Below are positions 11,463 to 22,974 of a stretch of DNA of 64,000 nt, in pieces. The stretch covers positions 62,001-126,000 of the forward strand of contig CAXIPT010000016.1 of NCBI GenBank assembly GCA_964030475.1, written 5' to 3'. Each line of letters opens with the position of its first letter. Position 1 is the first letter of the stretch. Under the pieces are notes generated by a model that was not told the DNA's origin, ran no database searches, and worked only from the letters and a program-made list of their open reading frames with translations. The stretch comes from Tethya wilhelma. Its lineage: Eukaryota > Porifera > Demospongiae > Tethyida > Tethyidae. Made by a program: the position numbers and the translations under genes.

Positions 11463-11659
11463 TGCAGAACCATCTTCTACTACAGCCCAAGATAGCAAAC
11501 TTCTTGTAAGTACACCTACTTAAATATTCAATATTCCTAGTTTACATGCTTCATTAATTTAGTGACACTCTGAGCATGGTCCTCATTCCATAAACTATAT
11601 CAAACTTTATCAGCCTCACACTTAGCTTCAAAATTTTACCATAGTGTCGTAATTGACGT

Positions 11660-11732
<73 letters not shown>

Positions 11733-14088
11733 NAACAGACAATGACAAGCAGCACTCTTCCCGGTGGGTCTTTTTTGTCTTAAATTTACTAATGTACATA
11801 AAGCACACTGAGTTCTTAACCTAACTGTACAGTAGAGCAGTTATCTCTGTTATGGTGTGTGTTTCAACTTTACATATCCTTAACATTTACCTTGCAGAGA
11901 GTAGAAGTAGCTTGAGCTATGATCCTGCTCCAGGTTCCAACAAAGAAAGGTCAGTGTGTGTATGATTGCTGTAGTCACTACAAAATGCTCCATTCACATT
12001 ACATATTATTCATTTATGCATAGAACAAGTGTTGCTGCTCCGATTGGTCCTCCCAAGACTACCACCAAAAGAAGCTATCAACCAAGTATGTGTAATGTGG
12101 GGCTAGTTTATTTGTACGTGTGATCCTATGTAGAATTTCAAGTTCTTTTAAAAATTATATGCTCTTGTACTCTGTGAGCACTTGTAGAAACTAGAGTATT
12201 CTATCAGGTCTAGACCCTCCTCCCACCTAACATGACAGGAGAGAGGAGTGTAGGCTTGCTGGGCTACAGTACAGTGAATAGTTTTTTTGTAGTTGGTTTT
12301 GTTTATTTCGAAATCAAGTTAAAGATTAATTTCAGGATCATTTCTTCATTTGTTTTGCATTTAGTATTCATTAAACTGATTTGTTTTTGCTTACAATAGA
12401 CTTTAGTCTTGTTTGTGCTACCACTCCAGCCACAGTATCTATTCCACCTGGTATGGTCCAGGACCAGTTTGGAATGATGGGACTACTGACTTTCATTAGA
12501 GGAGCTGAAACAGATCCAAATCTAGTGGCTTTGGCACTTGGAAGGTACTAGTCATATCCTGTTTGTTAGCGATGAGTTTCAGGATAGGTAGCACTGTGAT
12601 TGTACTTAGTCTATAGTGATATAGCGTAGCTATAAAGTAGACACAAAAGCTGTTAAAGACTTAGTGTACCAGAACTTGGCTTGTGGGTAATGGGTAGATG
12701 TATCTAGACTTAAAATTTTGCTGTATCCTTCAGCCTTAGGCTATTTGCAAACCCTTGTTAGCCGTAATCATGGTGAACATGAAAGGAAACGAATACACAC
12801 AGATCTCAAATCATACAGTATATGGCATTTACTGTATGGTAGTACTGGGTACATAGGAATGGCACAGATGGCCCATTAGCCCAATACAAATATTCACGCG
12901 AATAACTCTACAAAAACTGAGCACTTGGCACTAAAAGGCTTCTTCAGCTACTATTTAGCTCTTTCTCTTTCTAATGAGCCCTAAAACATGCCCAAAAACT
13001 AAATTATGCCAAACCTCCAAATTTCTGCATCTTCTTCTTCTTCTTTTTCTGTCTTTTCTCAGAGACTATTCACCTTTAGAAGCTGATTCTTGAACGAACA
13101 AACTTGGTTTCTTTGGGCACAGTCGCTTTTGCCATCAGTTTTTTGTCTCTCATTGAGTTGCTAGATACAAGGCGAAAAGTGCCTTCTCCATATGGCGGCC
13201 ATTAATTTCTAAATCATGCATTATTCATTAGCTAGCTAGCGTAACGACCCTTTCCATATTCAACTACGCGTTATTTGGAATCTATTGCAGCATTCAATGG
13301 CCCAAGTTCTGTCCTATCCTGTCGTTCTCTATGTTCAGTTCTTCAGTAGGGAAGTTATCTTTAGCTAACAAGACACAAATAACAATGGACATAAATCACG
13401 TTCAACCTGGGGGTTCATAGTTTCAGCTGTCAGAAAGGCATGTACTATAGCTAGCTAGGCCCAGGGCCCGGCTGTTGGCAAGTTCTCTGCTCAGGCTAAA
13501 GACTAAATTCCACTGATATTATAAACAATTATTAAAAAAAAATAGAACAAACAAGTACAAAGAACATTAGAAATGTAATGCAAACATAGGAATGGCCAAA
13601 TCGTAAAAAAGTGAGCAAACAAGATAGGAATGGTTGTCAGATTGAGCGAGTTCATTTCTGTGTCTACAATGTCATTGAGCTCAGTAGGGATATGAACATT
13701 TATAAGGTGACACAGTGAAATGAACTCGCTCAATCTGACAACCATTCCTATCTTGTTTGCTCACTTTTTACGATTTGGCCATTCCTATGTTTGCATTGCA
13801 TTTCTAATGTTTTTGTACTTGTAAATAATATACATAGGAGTATTATTGTACACTGAGAGAAAAACAAAGACTATAGATGTTGCATAATGATTTTGTGTTT
13901 TATTGATCTGCAGTGATCTCACTACCCTTGGACTAAACCTCAATTCACCTGAGTAAGTTTCACATGTAGCCCAGATAGTGATGGAAAGATTTGTGATGTA
14001 CTTTTGGTGTCAATGTATACACACAGATGTCTCTACAACACATTTGCCTCACCCTGGGCAGATTCTCCTTGTCGTCCTCAAGACATTG
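8251..14088 (+). CDS. CNOT2: CCR4-NOT transcription complex subunit 2 (CNOT2), N-terminal and central part
   Basis: CNOT2 is a scaffold subunit of the CCR4-NOT deadenylase complex. Exons: 8251-8299 (MYHLGQSVFSQRQDKD, like human MYYSQSSMFPHRSEKD), 8355-8436, 8947-9017, about 9391-9474, 9644-9757, 10110-10195, 10685-10813 (DPSDFPVLGSR), 11205-11300 (FQMHSEDFPALPG), 11468-11505, 11739-11763, 11898-11949, 12024-12085, 12400-12544 (GMVQDQFGMMGLLTFIR), 13914-13952 (DLTTLGLNLNSPE) and 14027-14088 (FASPWADSPCRPQDI). Phases agree across nearly all joins. The AG just before 8251 suggests it is an internal exon, so the true start is probably upstream and not found. The acceptor of the exon at 9391 is lost at an N. 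About 80 residues of the NOT-box domain that should follow 14088 are absent; the last exon is at 18276. Confidence 0.9.
9766..9986. mobile_element. 221-bp MITE in a CNOT2 intron
   Basis: Inverted ends ACTAAAGTCCATCTGGTTTG and CTAGGTGGACTTTAGT, extended by GAGAATGCCA / TGGCATTCTC. It is non-coding; the open frame across it in both copies is a by-product. An orthologous copy sits at the same intron position at 14535-14755, so insertion came before the duplication of this CNOT2 block. Confidence 0.8.
10470..10545 (+). other. degenerate tRNA-like sequence in a CNOT2 intron
   Basis: A box-A-like TAGCCTAACTGG and a box-B-like GTTTGAATACC stand at tRNA spacing. The first seven bases (GCTCTAG) can pair at six of seven positions with CTAGATC at the end. 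The anticodon arm does not fold cleanly, so this is more likely a tRNA pseudogene or the head of a tRNA-derived SINE. The copy at 15239-15314 belongs to the duplicated block. Confidence 0.35.
11660..11724. repeat. (CT)n microsatellite in a CNOT2 intron
   Basis: About 65 bp of CT dinucleotides followed by a short GT run and an N at 11733, directly ahead of the acceptor of the 25-nt exon 11739-11763. The N may hide a collapsed repeat length. Confidence 0.9.
12840..13270 (-). repeat. dispersed repeat, copy 1
   Basis: Reverse-complement copy of 61690-62150. Shared phrases include the GGCGGCCAT / ATGGCCGCC segment and the ACTGGGTAC...GGAATGGCAC end. It lies in the CNOT2 intron between the exons ending 12544 and starting 13914. 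No open frame and no clear ends, so the class is unknown. Confidence 0.6.
13551..13822. mobile_element. hairpin MITE with about 105-bp inverted arms
   Basis: Almost entirely two inverted arms: the left runs from ACAAGTACAAAG to GCGAGTTCATTTC, the right is its reverse complement ending TTTGTACTTGT. The phrases AGGAATGG and ACAAGAT match the arms of the related elements at 30403-31331 and 55590-61395, so all three are one family. It lies in a CNOT2 intron. Confidence 0.8.
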
Positions 14089-14163
14089 GTAGGTGAAGGT
14101 TGTTTGAGTTGTGTTAGTGTCAGAGANGACACACACACATGCATACAGTTTGTGAGTCGGTCT

Positions 14164-15735
14164 AACACTGCTCCAGCTGGCTATGGAAGTGTCTCTGGTC
14201 TAGCAGGAATATCCCAGCTCGGAGCTCCATCACCTCCACCAACTAGGTATACCATGATTGTTCTGTAAGCTTTACCTGATTTTTAGCCAGAATGTAGAAC
14301 TTATCAACTGCACATGTTAATTTTTAATGCCATAAATCGAAGGGAAAAAAAGATTTTCTAGCTGATTTGTACTAATATACCTGTAATGATTGTCCTTCTT
14401 CCCTCTTGTCCAGAGGTGGTATGCTGCCTCTTGGTAGTGGTAGAGCCAGTCTGATGAGTACAGGACAAAGCATGCTAGCTGTCAAACCACCTCAGAGGCC
14501 ATCTACACTCTCCTCCGCCATTGGAAGGTGAGACACTGAAGTCCATCTGGTTTGAGAATGCCAGTAACTTTTCTCAATATCCAACCGATTTCAAAATTTC
14601 AAGTATCATTGGAAAGCACTGGTTTTCCCCATTATATTGTTTACTTTTCCAGCTTCCTACGCCTTACCAATCAAAAGTTAGCTAAATTATATAAGGTATT
14701 ACATCAATCTCATTATTCACTTTTGGTGGCATTCTCAAACTAGGTGGACTTTAGTCAGAAGCTCTCACTTTTGAGTGTGATCAAAGACTTCTGACTTACA
14801 GTACTAAAGACTAAAGTAACAAACCTAGTGATGATATAGTGTGATTGTTGTGCATATTTGTCTGATATACTCCTACAGTGCTCTGCCTTCTAATCCTTAT
14901 GGCGGTTTAGGACGATCTGTTCAAGGAATAATGAGCCCTGGCTCCTCTGGCTACATGTCTGCTTGTAAGTTTGCCTGGAAAAGCTTGCTACAAACGTTTG
15001 AATGCACAAACACATTCACTTATTCACAAGATATACATGTACCATGTGTAGTAAATGTTTTGTATTTTGACTGTGAGTCTGTCTTAATTTCTATGCTTAT
15101 TACGTAAGTCACTATGTGGTCATATGCAAAACCAATTTTAGTAACACCATTTTCTAAAGGCAGTTTCTTACTAGCTAATTTTAAAGTTTTCCAACTGCTG
15201 TACAGGATACAGTACATGTACTTCTATTTCTTTCATGAGCTCTAGTAGCCTAACTGGTAAGCGTATTCAACTACATAGATTTTGAGGACCTGTGTATGAA
15301 TACCAGCTTGATCTCAAGATTTGTCTCATTTGTTCCTACCTGTGTGATGTGGCTAGTGGCTATTGCTTTGAGTACAAACAACATCACTGTGCATTTATTG
15401 ATTTCCCCTAAAGTTCAATTTCTAACGATCTCTCTTTCTTTTAACCTCTTTAGTCTCAGAGACTTCCAGTCAGAGTTTCGATCCATCAGACTTCCCTGTT
15501 CTTGGTAGTAGGCTGCGTCACGATAGCTCCAGTGGATTGCCCCCCTCCTCTGGCTCCCTATCAAGACCAGGATTCATTGGAGGTACAGACTATGTGTTTG
15601 TAGTGGGAGGAAGACCTACTAATATTACAATATGATATGTCGTATTCTTAAGAAAAATTAGTCAAGGTGTTGCATTAGGAATATGTCATAGGGTGTAGGT
15701 AACTTTGGCATTACCTGTCGTTATAATTTATTATT
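14164..15735 (+). pseudogene. CNOT2: repeated block of four CNOT2 exons
   Basis: This block is almost identical to 9391-10966, including introns, the nested MITE (14535-14755) and the tRNA-like sequence (15239-15314). It holds exon copies ending 14246 and at 14414-14527, 14879-14964 and 15454-15582, all with intact splice sites and frame. It follows the exon ending 14088, so it stands out of order for CNOT2. An N (14127) lies 37 bp before it. The small single-base differences fit the other allele of the same locus placed twice by the assembler, or a recent partial duplication. It cannot make a normal CNOT2 as placed. Confidence 0.85.
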
Positions 15736-16986
15736 GTCCCATAGACACAATACAAAATGTTGGTTATTATAAACATCTACTTAGTAAAACAAAGTTAAAC
15801 CTGCAAAGTTGCTCAGAGGCTCTCACTGACAAATTACCAACTGCATGCAGGGCCTAAAACTCACAAAAACTTTCCGTATAGAGAGTGATGGTGGGAAGCC
15901 ACAATAGTGCCATTTTTGTTCAACAAGGCATGTCTCAATTTTGTGTAATACACATGACTACTTCATTTGTATACCCAACTCTTGGCTGGCAGTCCAGTTT
16001 AAGTTACCTGTCTGTTATAGTTTACTCCACTGCTTAGCCAACTGATTAGTCTGCTTAGTCTCTGATTAGTGACGAATTTGAACCGATGCAATAATAAGCT
16101 ATGTCGGTACTATTGTACAGATCATTGCATTACGAGAATTTATGACACTGAGGATCCTTATGAGGGATCAAGAATAAAAATGAAATTGTCATGTGCCAAA
16201 ATTGAGACAATATCATGCCTTGTTCCAATACTTTTTACTGCACTGCTCATTATATTATTTCTACACTACTGTGTTATTTTTTGAAATTTATGTAGGTGAA
16301 CTAGCTATATACTTGGGTGACTTAATTGTAAGTGTAAACTCATAATATTATTGCTAACTTATAGGGAAAAAACATACTAAAGATACAATTACAATAAAGT
16401 GTTAAGATGAAAAATATTCATAATGGACATTGGTTGCTTATATGGCAACAGTATATAGCTAAAAATAATTTCCCCATGCAGGATATTATATGAAAAGGTT
16501 TTTACCAAAGAAGTCATTCATGAATGGAATGACATTAGCAATCACAAGAAGAAAAATGACCAACATACAAGGCCACAAGGAGAATGAAGTGAAGTAGCTT
16601 GCTTCGTTTAGCCTTTAGGAGCTGGTGGAGGACATCACAATAAGGTCTTTGGTCCATGCAGTTCTGCTCTTGAGTCTTCAGTGGATCAATATAGATTAGT
16701 TTGAAACACTGTAGTTTAATGTTGTCAAAATGCCTTTATTCAGTGAAGCAATAACTGCATTCTATCACCAGGGAGCCTATACTACTATGTTTACTTTATA
16801 GCATAGTGGTAAAAGATATTCATAATGTATGGTTACCATGGATACGCTAATTGGTTATGAATATTAGTGGGGGCCAGAGTTTATTTGCCTTCCGCTAATT
16901 TGCTGTCTCCGGCTACGAAAATGCTTAGTAATCACTAACTGTATTTGATATCAGTAGAAAGTAATTAACACATAGAATGCTATTCT
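15736..16986. other. no intact gene; decayed copy of a transmembrane exon (minus strand)
   Basis: About 16440-16690 resembles 18050-18265 and on the minus strand would encode DQRPYCD...KLLHFILLVA, a broken relative of the transmembrane exon there, with stop codons. The frame at 16069-16284 is hydrophobic at its end but has no supporting features. The stretch ends at the N at 16987. Confidence 0.45.
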
Positions 16987-17001
16987 NTACTCTCCCTACA
17001 G

Positions 17002-17145
17002 TCTTCCCCCAGAGGAGATCACCCCTCCCCCCATCAGTCCACGACACTCCAGTGTCCCTAGCCACAGCAGGATGTCCAATGGTCACCATGACAACTATGC
17101 TCCCCCACTACCGCCTAGGACAATAATCTCACCACATCACTGTAA

Positions 17146-17222
<77 letters not shown>

Positions 17223-17460
17223 AATATAATAACACCATCTTCCATCCTTGTTCTCCTCCTGTATAGCTTATCCTTCCCTTAATCTCACTGGAGTGCCCCT
17301 CCCATTTCCCACGGCACAACACCCCACGTTCCATCACACACCAATAACCAATGACCTGCCAATGCCGGGAGCCGTAAGCCCCGCCCACAATGAAAGATTA
17401 CGAGCTTCTAGTGACTTTGAATACGATCCCAAACATCCTCCACCACTCCCACCTCGATGA
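17002..17460 (+). CDS. C-terminal proline-rich exons of an SH3-ligand protein (partial)
   Basis: Two exons, 17002-17141 and 17267-17460, with GT-AG borders and matching phase. They encode a Pro-rich, Ser-rich tail with two class-type SH3-binding motifs: NYAPPLPPRTI and, at the very C-terminus, KHPPPLPPR before TGA. Such tails occur in Grb2/Crk-binding signalling proteins such as SOS and DOCK families, but no folded domain is present to decide. Upstream exons are not in the window; an N at 16987 lies 15 bp before the first acceptor, so this is probably a gene end joined to unrelated sequence. The intron holds a TG then GA microsatellite (17142-17220). Confidence 0.6.
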
Positions 17461-18052
17461 TGTCATTATGATGTCATATTTACATGGTGTTGTGTAACTT
17501 TTGTGTACTAGTTTTTTGTTATACATTATTGCATTATAATTATTATAATTAGTTTAAAAATTATTAATATTTATTCATAATTATTATGATTTACTTGTAC
17601 TATATATAGTACGAATTTATTTTACTGTTTAATGTCATTTTTATGTCTGTAAAAGTATTATGGTGCGAATTTTAGTTACACATCAATTTTAATTGAATAA
17701 CAGTTACATAATTTTATAAGAGATCGAAATTGAATTTCAAAGAAAAGAACAAAAGGTTATGATCGATTGGCAAAAATAATGCATATAGAAGTAAGTGCTA
17801 ATACAATTATATATACCACATCAAAGAGATATGGTTGGATAGATATGGGTAATTAAACTAGCTAGCTATATACTTGGACAACTTTTATAATAATAAATGT
17901 AAATTAAACTAATTTCTACAATACAAAAACTTATTGGAAAGAAATTAAACGTACAAAGTGAAAAGGCACAATAAAAGGTTATAAGATGAAAATATCGGAA
18001 AGAATTAAGTATTCAAACATCCATAAACAGTTGCTAAGTAACAACAATATAG

Positions 18053-18263
18053 CTATAAAGTAATTTCCCCAGGATAAAATCCAAAGATATTTAAAGATAA
18101 AATCCTAAATTCAAAGTAGTCCTTTGGAATGACGTATGAAAGGACCACAATCACAAGAAGAAAGATGACCAACATGGCCACCAGGAGAATCAAGTGAAGT
18201 AGCCTGCTTGGTTTAGGAGCTGGTGGAGGGCCGTCACGATAAGGTCTTTGGTCTAGTTCCGCT
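18053..18263 (-). CDS. last exon of a single-pass membrane protein (partial)
   Basis: The minus-strand frame has an acceptor-like CTAAG|AG at 18264 and a stop at 18053-18055. It encodes a Pro/Arg-rich segment (DGPPPAPKPSR) followed by a strongly hydrophobic helix (LILLVAMLVIFLLVIVVLSY) and a short tail. No upstream exon is found; they would have to lie across the CNOT2 exon that starts at 18276 on the other strand. A decayed relative is at 16440-16690. The family is not recognised. Confidence 0.4.
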
Positions 18264-18275
18264 CTTAGATCAATG

Positions 18276-18471
18276 ATGATGTGAACCCGGAATGAAACCC
18301 AACAAACAGGAACCATCGTTTGAAGAAGGCACCTACTGCTACTTCGATCTTACATCTTGGAGAAAGTCTCACAAGGAATTTCATGTGGAGTATGACAAGT
18401 TGGAAGATCGTCCTCAGATGCCTCCTAACATTCTAGGGCATCAAGGACTCTCCCTCCCTATTCAAGCATGA
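18276..18471 (+). CDS. CNOT2: CNOT2 last exon, 5'-truncated
   Basis: Encodes PGMKPNKQEPSFEEGTYCYF, then LTSWRKSHKEFHVEYDKLED, then RPQMPPN... to TGA. This matches the end of the NOT2/3/5 domain of CNOT2 (human PGMEP...GTYYFFDCLNWRKVAKEFHLEYDKLEERP). The homology starts abruptly: the upstream codon in this frame is TGA and there is no acceptor at the start of homology. An alternative acceptor AACAAACAG at about 18312 would give a shorter exon. The gap to the rest of CNOT2 (ending 14088) should contain about 80 residues that are not found in between. Confidence 0.85.
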
Positions 18472-18714
18472 TGAATTTGCATGTTTGTAGTTTCTAGTAA
18501 TGGAAAAGTTAAAAAGTATTAAAGGTTGTTGTGCATGAATTCGAGGGTAGGGTTCCTAGTCTACTAGCTAACAAACAGTTTCACAGAAGTCTTGCTCTTC
18601 TGGTTGGCTTGCGTTCTCACTAGAGCGCGCTGCAATAAGTATGACGTAATTGTCGAGCCCCTCCCCTCAAGGTGATTTGAAACATCTATAAACAACTCGA
18701 GGAAGCAGTAAAAA

Positions 18715-20289
18715 ATGAAGAGCTACATGTATAGTAATATTCGCTGTCGTTACCTGATACTTGGTCTATTAGTAATAACTCTTCTAGTTTTGTGCTACAG
18801 AGTAAGGTGGAATATCGGATTTCACGAAGATGCATCACGCCCACTTTCAACTAAGACACCTTTCTATATGAACAAATCTAATGAACTTGCACCAGTTCAG
18901 CTCAGGTCTACCACCACAGCTGCCATTTCAAGTACTTCAGTTAGTCCATACAGCAATGATAGTTCATTATTGGCAAGAAAGACTCTTGTGTTGTCAGTAC
19001 GATACCCAGGACAACAGGGTTCGGGTGCACTTTGTCTCTCTACTCTTCAATGCTTTCTCTCCTCCATCTACAGCGATTTTACTATCATTGAGCCTTATGT
19101 TCGCTATTCACATCTAACCCACAAGGAATCATCACTAAAGTTCAGCTCAATTTTTAATTTGGAAACATTTAATTTGGAATCAAGAAATATAAATTATCCC
19201 ACAATGATGTCCATCGAGGAATTCAAACAGCAAGAAAAAGTACACTTATTAAATTCACATCACCGATACATAATCTACGTTCACATTAGAATAAATTATG
19301 AGGAGTCAGTTCAGAAAATTGTATGGGTAGCCAATGAATCAAGTGGACATCACTGCTTTGATCAAGAGGGGATTCATGACTTTGCTTCAATACCACATGT
19401 TTACAGCAGGGCATTGCACATTGCAAAGGGTCAACTTGGAGGCATAATGTCAAGAAGATGTTTAGTTCGCCTCATTGAGTTACAAACAACTACAGTAGGA
19501 GGGAATCTCATACCTAATAGAACGATCAACTCTCTCTACGATTATATTTTTGGCCCCTGGCCACCTCAGGAAGTGCTGCTTATTTTCACAAGGTGGCCAA
19601 AGACATACATACCAGTCAGTGATCCTCTGAATGAACGTAATTGCTTAATGCATAATTTGAAGACTGGTATGATCTTCAGAAAGCAGTTTCAAGCTAGTCA
19701 AAGGTTGATAGAAGATTCTACACAATATGAACGGCTTTTTCTTAATAGAACTAACAGACTTGCAATAATGTTTCGGGTTGAGAGGGTAGTTGATGGGTAC
19801 CTTAAAGAAAAAGCAAATAGAGGAAAAACGATTGAACAATGTTTTCAGGAAGTGTTGAACATTAAATCAGAAATAGACCAAAACAATAATCGCAAATTAA
19901 TTCCACTCATTACCTTGGATGTAGGAGTAAAGTATGGAACAGACAGTTTTCACAACAAAACAATTGAAACTCTTTCCAAAAGAATAGTGGAAAATCTTTA
20001 CGAGAGTAACTCATGGAGTATAGCAGACTGGCAACAGAGTTTTATTACAGCAGCTAGAGGAAAAACAGATAGTGGATACATAGCAGCTCTGCAAAGATTG
20101 TTAGCTAGTAGAGCAGACTGCATGATATTAATGGGAGGTGGTGATTTTCAAGCCTTTGCAGTAAGTGATTATCTAGTCTATCATCAGAATGAGAAACTGT
20201 TATGCATACATTTGGTATGCAGTGTAACTCAAGAGAACAATGAAGTACAGAGTACGTTGTATTCTTTGAGAAAATTTAATAATAAATGA
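18715..20289 (+). CDS. intronless type II membrane protein, unknown family, glycosyltransferase-like layout
   Basis: 524 residues with no introns, unlike the neighbouring host genes. The N-terminus is a short basic cytosolic tail (RCRY), one membrane helix (LILGLLVITLLVLCY), then a Ser/Thr-rich stem of about 60 residues and a large lumenal or extracellular domain with several Asn-X-Ser/Thr sites. This layout is that of Golgi type II enzymes. The C-terminal part has SGYIAALQRLLASRADCMIL followed by MGGGDFQAFAVSDYL, which looks like a nucleotide-sugar-binding Rossmann end (inference). I cannot name the family. The start ATG is preceded by AAAAA and the frame is open to TGA. Alternative: a retrocopied gene, as it has no intron, but no poly(A) tail or flanking repeats are seen. 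Confidence 0.75.
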   Translation: MKSYMYSNIRCRYLILGLLVITLLVLCYRVRWNIGFHEDASRPLSTKTPFYMNKSNELAPVQLRSTTTAAISSTSVSPYSNDSSLLARKTLVLSVRYPGQQGSGALCLSTLQCFLSSIYSDFTIIEPYVRYSHLTHKESSLKFSSIFNLETFNLESRNINYPTMMSIEEFKQQEKVHLLNSHHRYIIYVHIRINYEESVQKIVWVANESSGHHCFDQEGIHDFASIPHVYSRALHIAKGQLGGIMSRRCLVRLIELQTTTVGGNLIPNRTINSLYDYIFGPWPPQEVLLIFTRWPKTYIPVSDPLNERNCLMHNLKTGMIFRKQFQASQRLIEDSTQYERLFLNRTNRLAIMFRVERVVDGYLKEKANRGKTIEQCFQEVLNIKSEIDQNNNRKLIPLITLDVGVKYGTDSFHNKTIETLSKRIVENLYESNSWSIADWQQSFITAARGKTDSGYIAALQRLLASRADCMILMGGGDFQAFAVSDYLVYHQNEKLLCIHLVCSVTQENNEVQSTLYSLRKFNNK

Positions 20290-20350
20290 GATTAATTTAA
20301 TATTGACTTTAAACCAAGTTAATACAAGAGCTAGGACTTATAGTCACTAC

Positions 20351-20634
20351 CAGGCCCGTAGGGAGGGGGGGTGCAAGGGGGTGCAAGCTAGTGCACCCCC
20401 CTTTTGAAGCAAAAGAAGAACCAAGTCTCAGGCATAATCATAAAAACATTAAATTATAGCTTCAAATCATAAAATATGTTCCAGAATGCACCAGAATTCA
20501 TCAAAAAAGCCTAAATTTCCCAAAAATTTAGGGGGAGCATGCCCCCAGACCCCCCTTGGTTTTACTTTTTTTATGAAACACTTTCAGCCGACAATATTTG
20601 CACCCCCCTTTCAAGAATCCTGGCTACAGGCCTG
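20351..20634. mobile_element. MITE, CAGGCCCGTAG family, copy 2
   Basis: 284 bp, ends CAGGCCCGTAG and CTACAGGCCTG, with an exact 5-bp duplication ACTAC on both sides (20346-20350, 20635-20639). The interior is nearly the same as the copy at 2602-2886. Confidence 0.85.
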
Positions 20635-20639
20635 ACTAC

Positions 20640-22974
20640 AACGGTGGGGGCTGAAGCATTGTGCATGCATGTGCATGTCAGTCATTCTGCCATGTGCACA
20701 AGAACAAGAGAGCGTATAACTCAAGACAGGGATCTTGGCCCTTTAGCAGAGTTGAAGAGTGAAGGATGCACTGTACAAAATCCTATAGATGAAATTCCTT
20801 GATGAAATCCTCATGAGCTTTGGGCTTCTTTTACAACAATAATTGCAGAACATCGATCATCAGGGTGTATAGGTTGCAGGCGAAGCATCTATAGCCATGT
20901 TTACATGTAGGAGTTAATCCAAGGATTAGAACCAGGATTAACTTATGTAAAGGTGCTAGCACAGATTACAAATTGGATTATACTACCCACTTCCTGATTA
21001 GGTGTGAAAAATGTAAATGTAAAGAGCTGACCAGGATCAAAGTGCATGTTGTGAATAGTAAGTGTATTATCTACTGTATATAACATACTTCTTGGGGAAG
21101 AGTGAGAGGAAAAAACTTTTGATTATGGCATTTGGATAGATAATTATAAGAGTGTACTGGGTGGAATGGTCAAAAATAAAACACAAATATTGTCAAGAAG
21201 ATGCGTGAAGCAGAATACTGGTCAAAGGGATTGCATGGGAACAATGTCATAAAAAATGAAAAAAAAAAAGTAGAGAAGTCAACAATAAGCAGACTGGAAG
21301 AGACATGAAAATTGTCCATTTGGCCATGGAGGAAAACGTTTGAGTACAAGTGTCAGTGGATAGTGTACTAGTAGTAGTAATAGTAGTAGACAGTAATGCC
21401 AGAGATAATATTCAGAGTGCCAGACAACCCTAGTACCAGCAATACTGTAGCTACCAAAGACAGCACTTCAAGCACTGCTGTAGTGAGTTTGCACCAATAG
21501 GCAGAGAAATCATTGTAAGAAAATAGAGAGCATTCATAGGCTCATAGAAACTCTTGATACTATCTCAAAGCCAAGAGGATTTGGTCTCAAAATGGCTGAT
21601 TATTGCTCAAAAGGGTCAAAGTCAAATTTAGTTGCTCTCTAAAATGCCATTGCCACTCACTCACAGGGAACAACTACCAGGCAGCTTGAAAGACAACAGA
21701 TGAATGAAAAAATGTACGTTGCAAAAAAGCAAAAAAACTGCTCATTAAGTCTGTAGAAGGCTGTTTGTACTATGTATACACTTTTGACAACCACGTTCTC
21801 TCACAAAATGTATAACAGGTAAACAGGAAAACTGTTCCCACCTATTCAAAAACTCAGCATGATATTCAAGACACACAAACACCCTACAAGCTCACATACC
21901 TCACTGCCTCTCTCTCCTCTCCACTAGGGAAGAAAAATGGACTTTATACAGCCCAGTCAAATTCAACCTTTCCTGTACAGACTCACTTTGAGCTCACCTA
22001 TGTGGCAGAGGGGTCAAACGTCAGAGGTCAAATGTCAATCACACTCAACACATGCTTGGTTGGATACGCCCACCAAGCTTCAAAGTCACAGCTAACACAC
22101 ACTCCGCTAGCCATCCTGCAAACTTGCTGCACATTTTCATGCATATCACTACACAGCCATCCTATTGAATGTGCAAGACACACCCATACAGTATTTTATG
22201 AGTAATTTTTGGGTGTTATATTTTTTTGTTAAGTGCCTGTGGTCGGCGGTTTTCAAAGAATGCTTTGGAGTGCTTTGATGTGGTCTAATTTCCGGTCACT
22301 TGTCCAAAGACAACTTCCGGTCGCTAGTTTTTGCACGAAAGTGATCTCCAGCACCTCCTGAACACTTTTATTTTCAATTGTATATTTTGATAGAAATCTT
22401 GGACACACAACTTCACGATTCTCTAATTAATATAGCGATAGCAAAAGTCCCGCCCACTCGAAATACACCATGCAACCTTAATTCATCAACCACAAGCAGG
22501 ATCTCCTCATTATATATTTGGCAATTTGTAACAGCATGTTAGGGGGAAACAATGTATATCCAGGCTGGAGTTTGAGAACATGCACTTGTGCATAATGTAT
22601 GCCATATCAATGAACCTTGCTTGGGTGCCTTGAATATGATGAAATGAACTCCTTTTCTATAACAGTCTGCTTGACATACCTATAATTATGGGACCATGCA
22701 TCAACAATTCCAGCATACTGTGGGAAACCAATAACCTCCTGAAAAGCAGCAGTATTATAGATATGTGCCTAGGGAGTACTATATCAACAATAGCAGCACA
22801 CACGTCCTTCACAACCAACCAAACAGTATAGCTTTTGAAACACCAAACAAATAACTTTATTCCCGTATGTAAGTTTGTAATCCTAATTACTGTATAATTT
22901 TCTATGATGAAAGCCACCTTGACTCTTACCTCCATGGTGGAAAGTTGGGTCGTAAGCCCTGAACCCCGTGTACA
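20640..22974. other. no gene recognised
   Basis: Mostly AT-rich unique-looking sequence. The short frames at 22002-22205 and 22657-22935 lack domains, and their borders show no convincing splice sites. Confidence 0.4.

Noticed and set aside
11554..11808. Arg-Glu repeat protein (also at 17072-17266)
   Set aside because: Translation of a CT/GA microsatellite.
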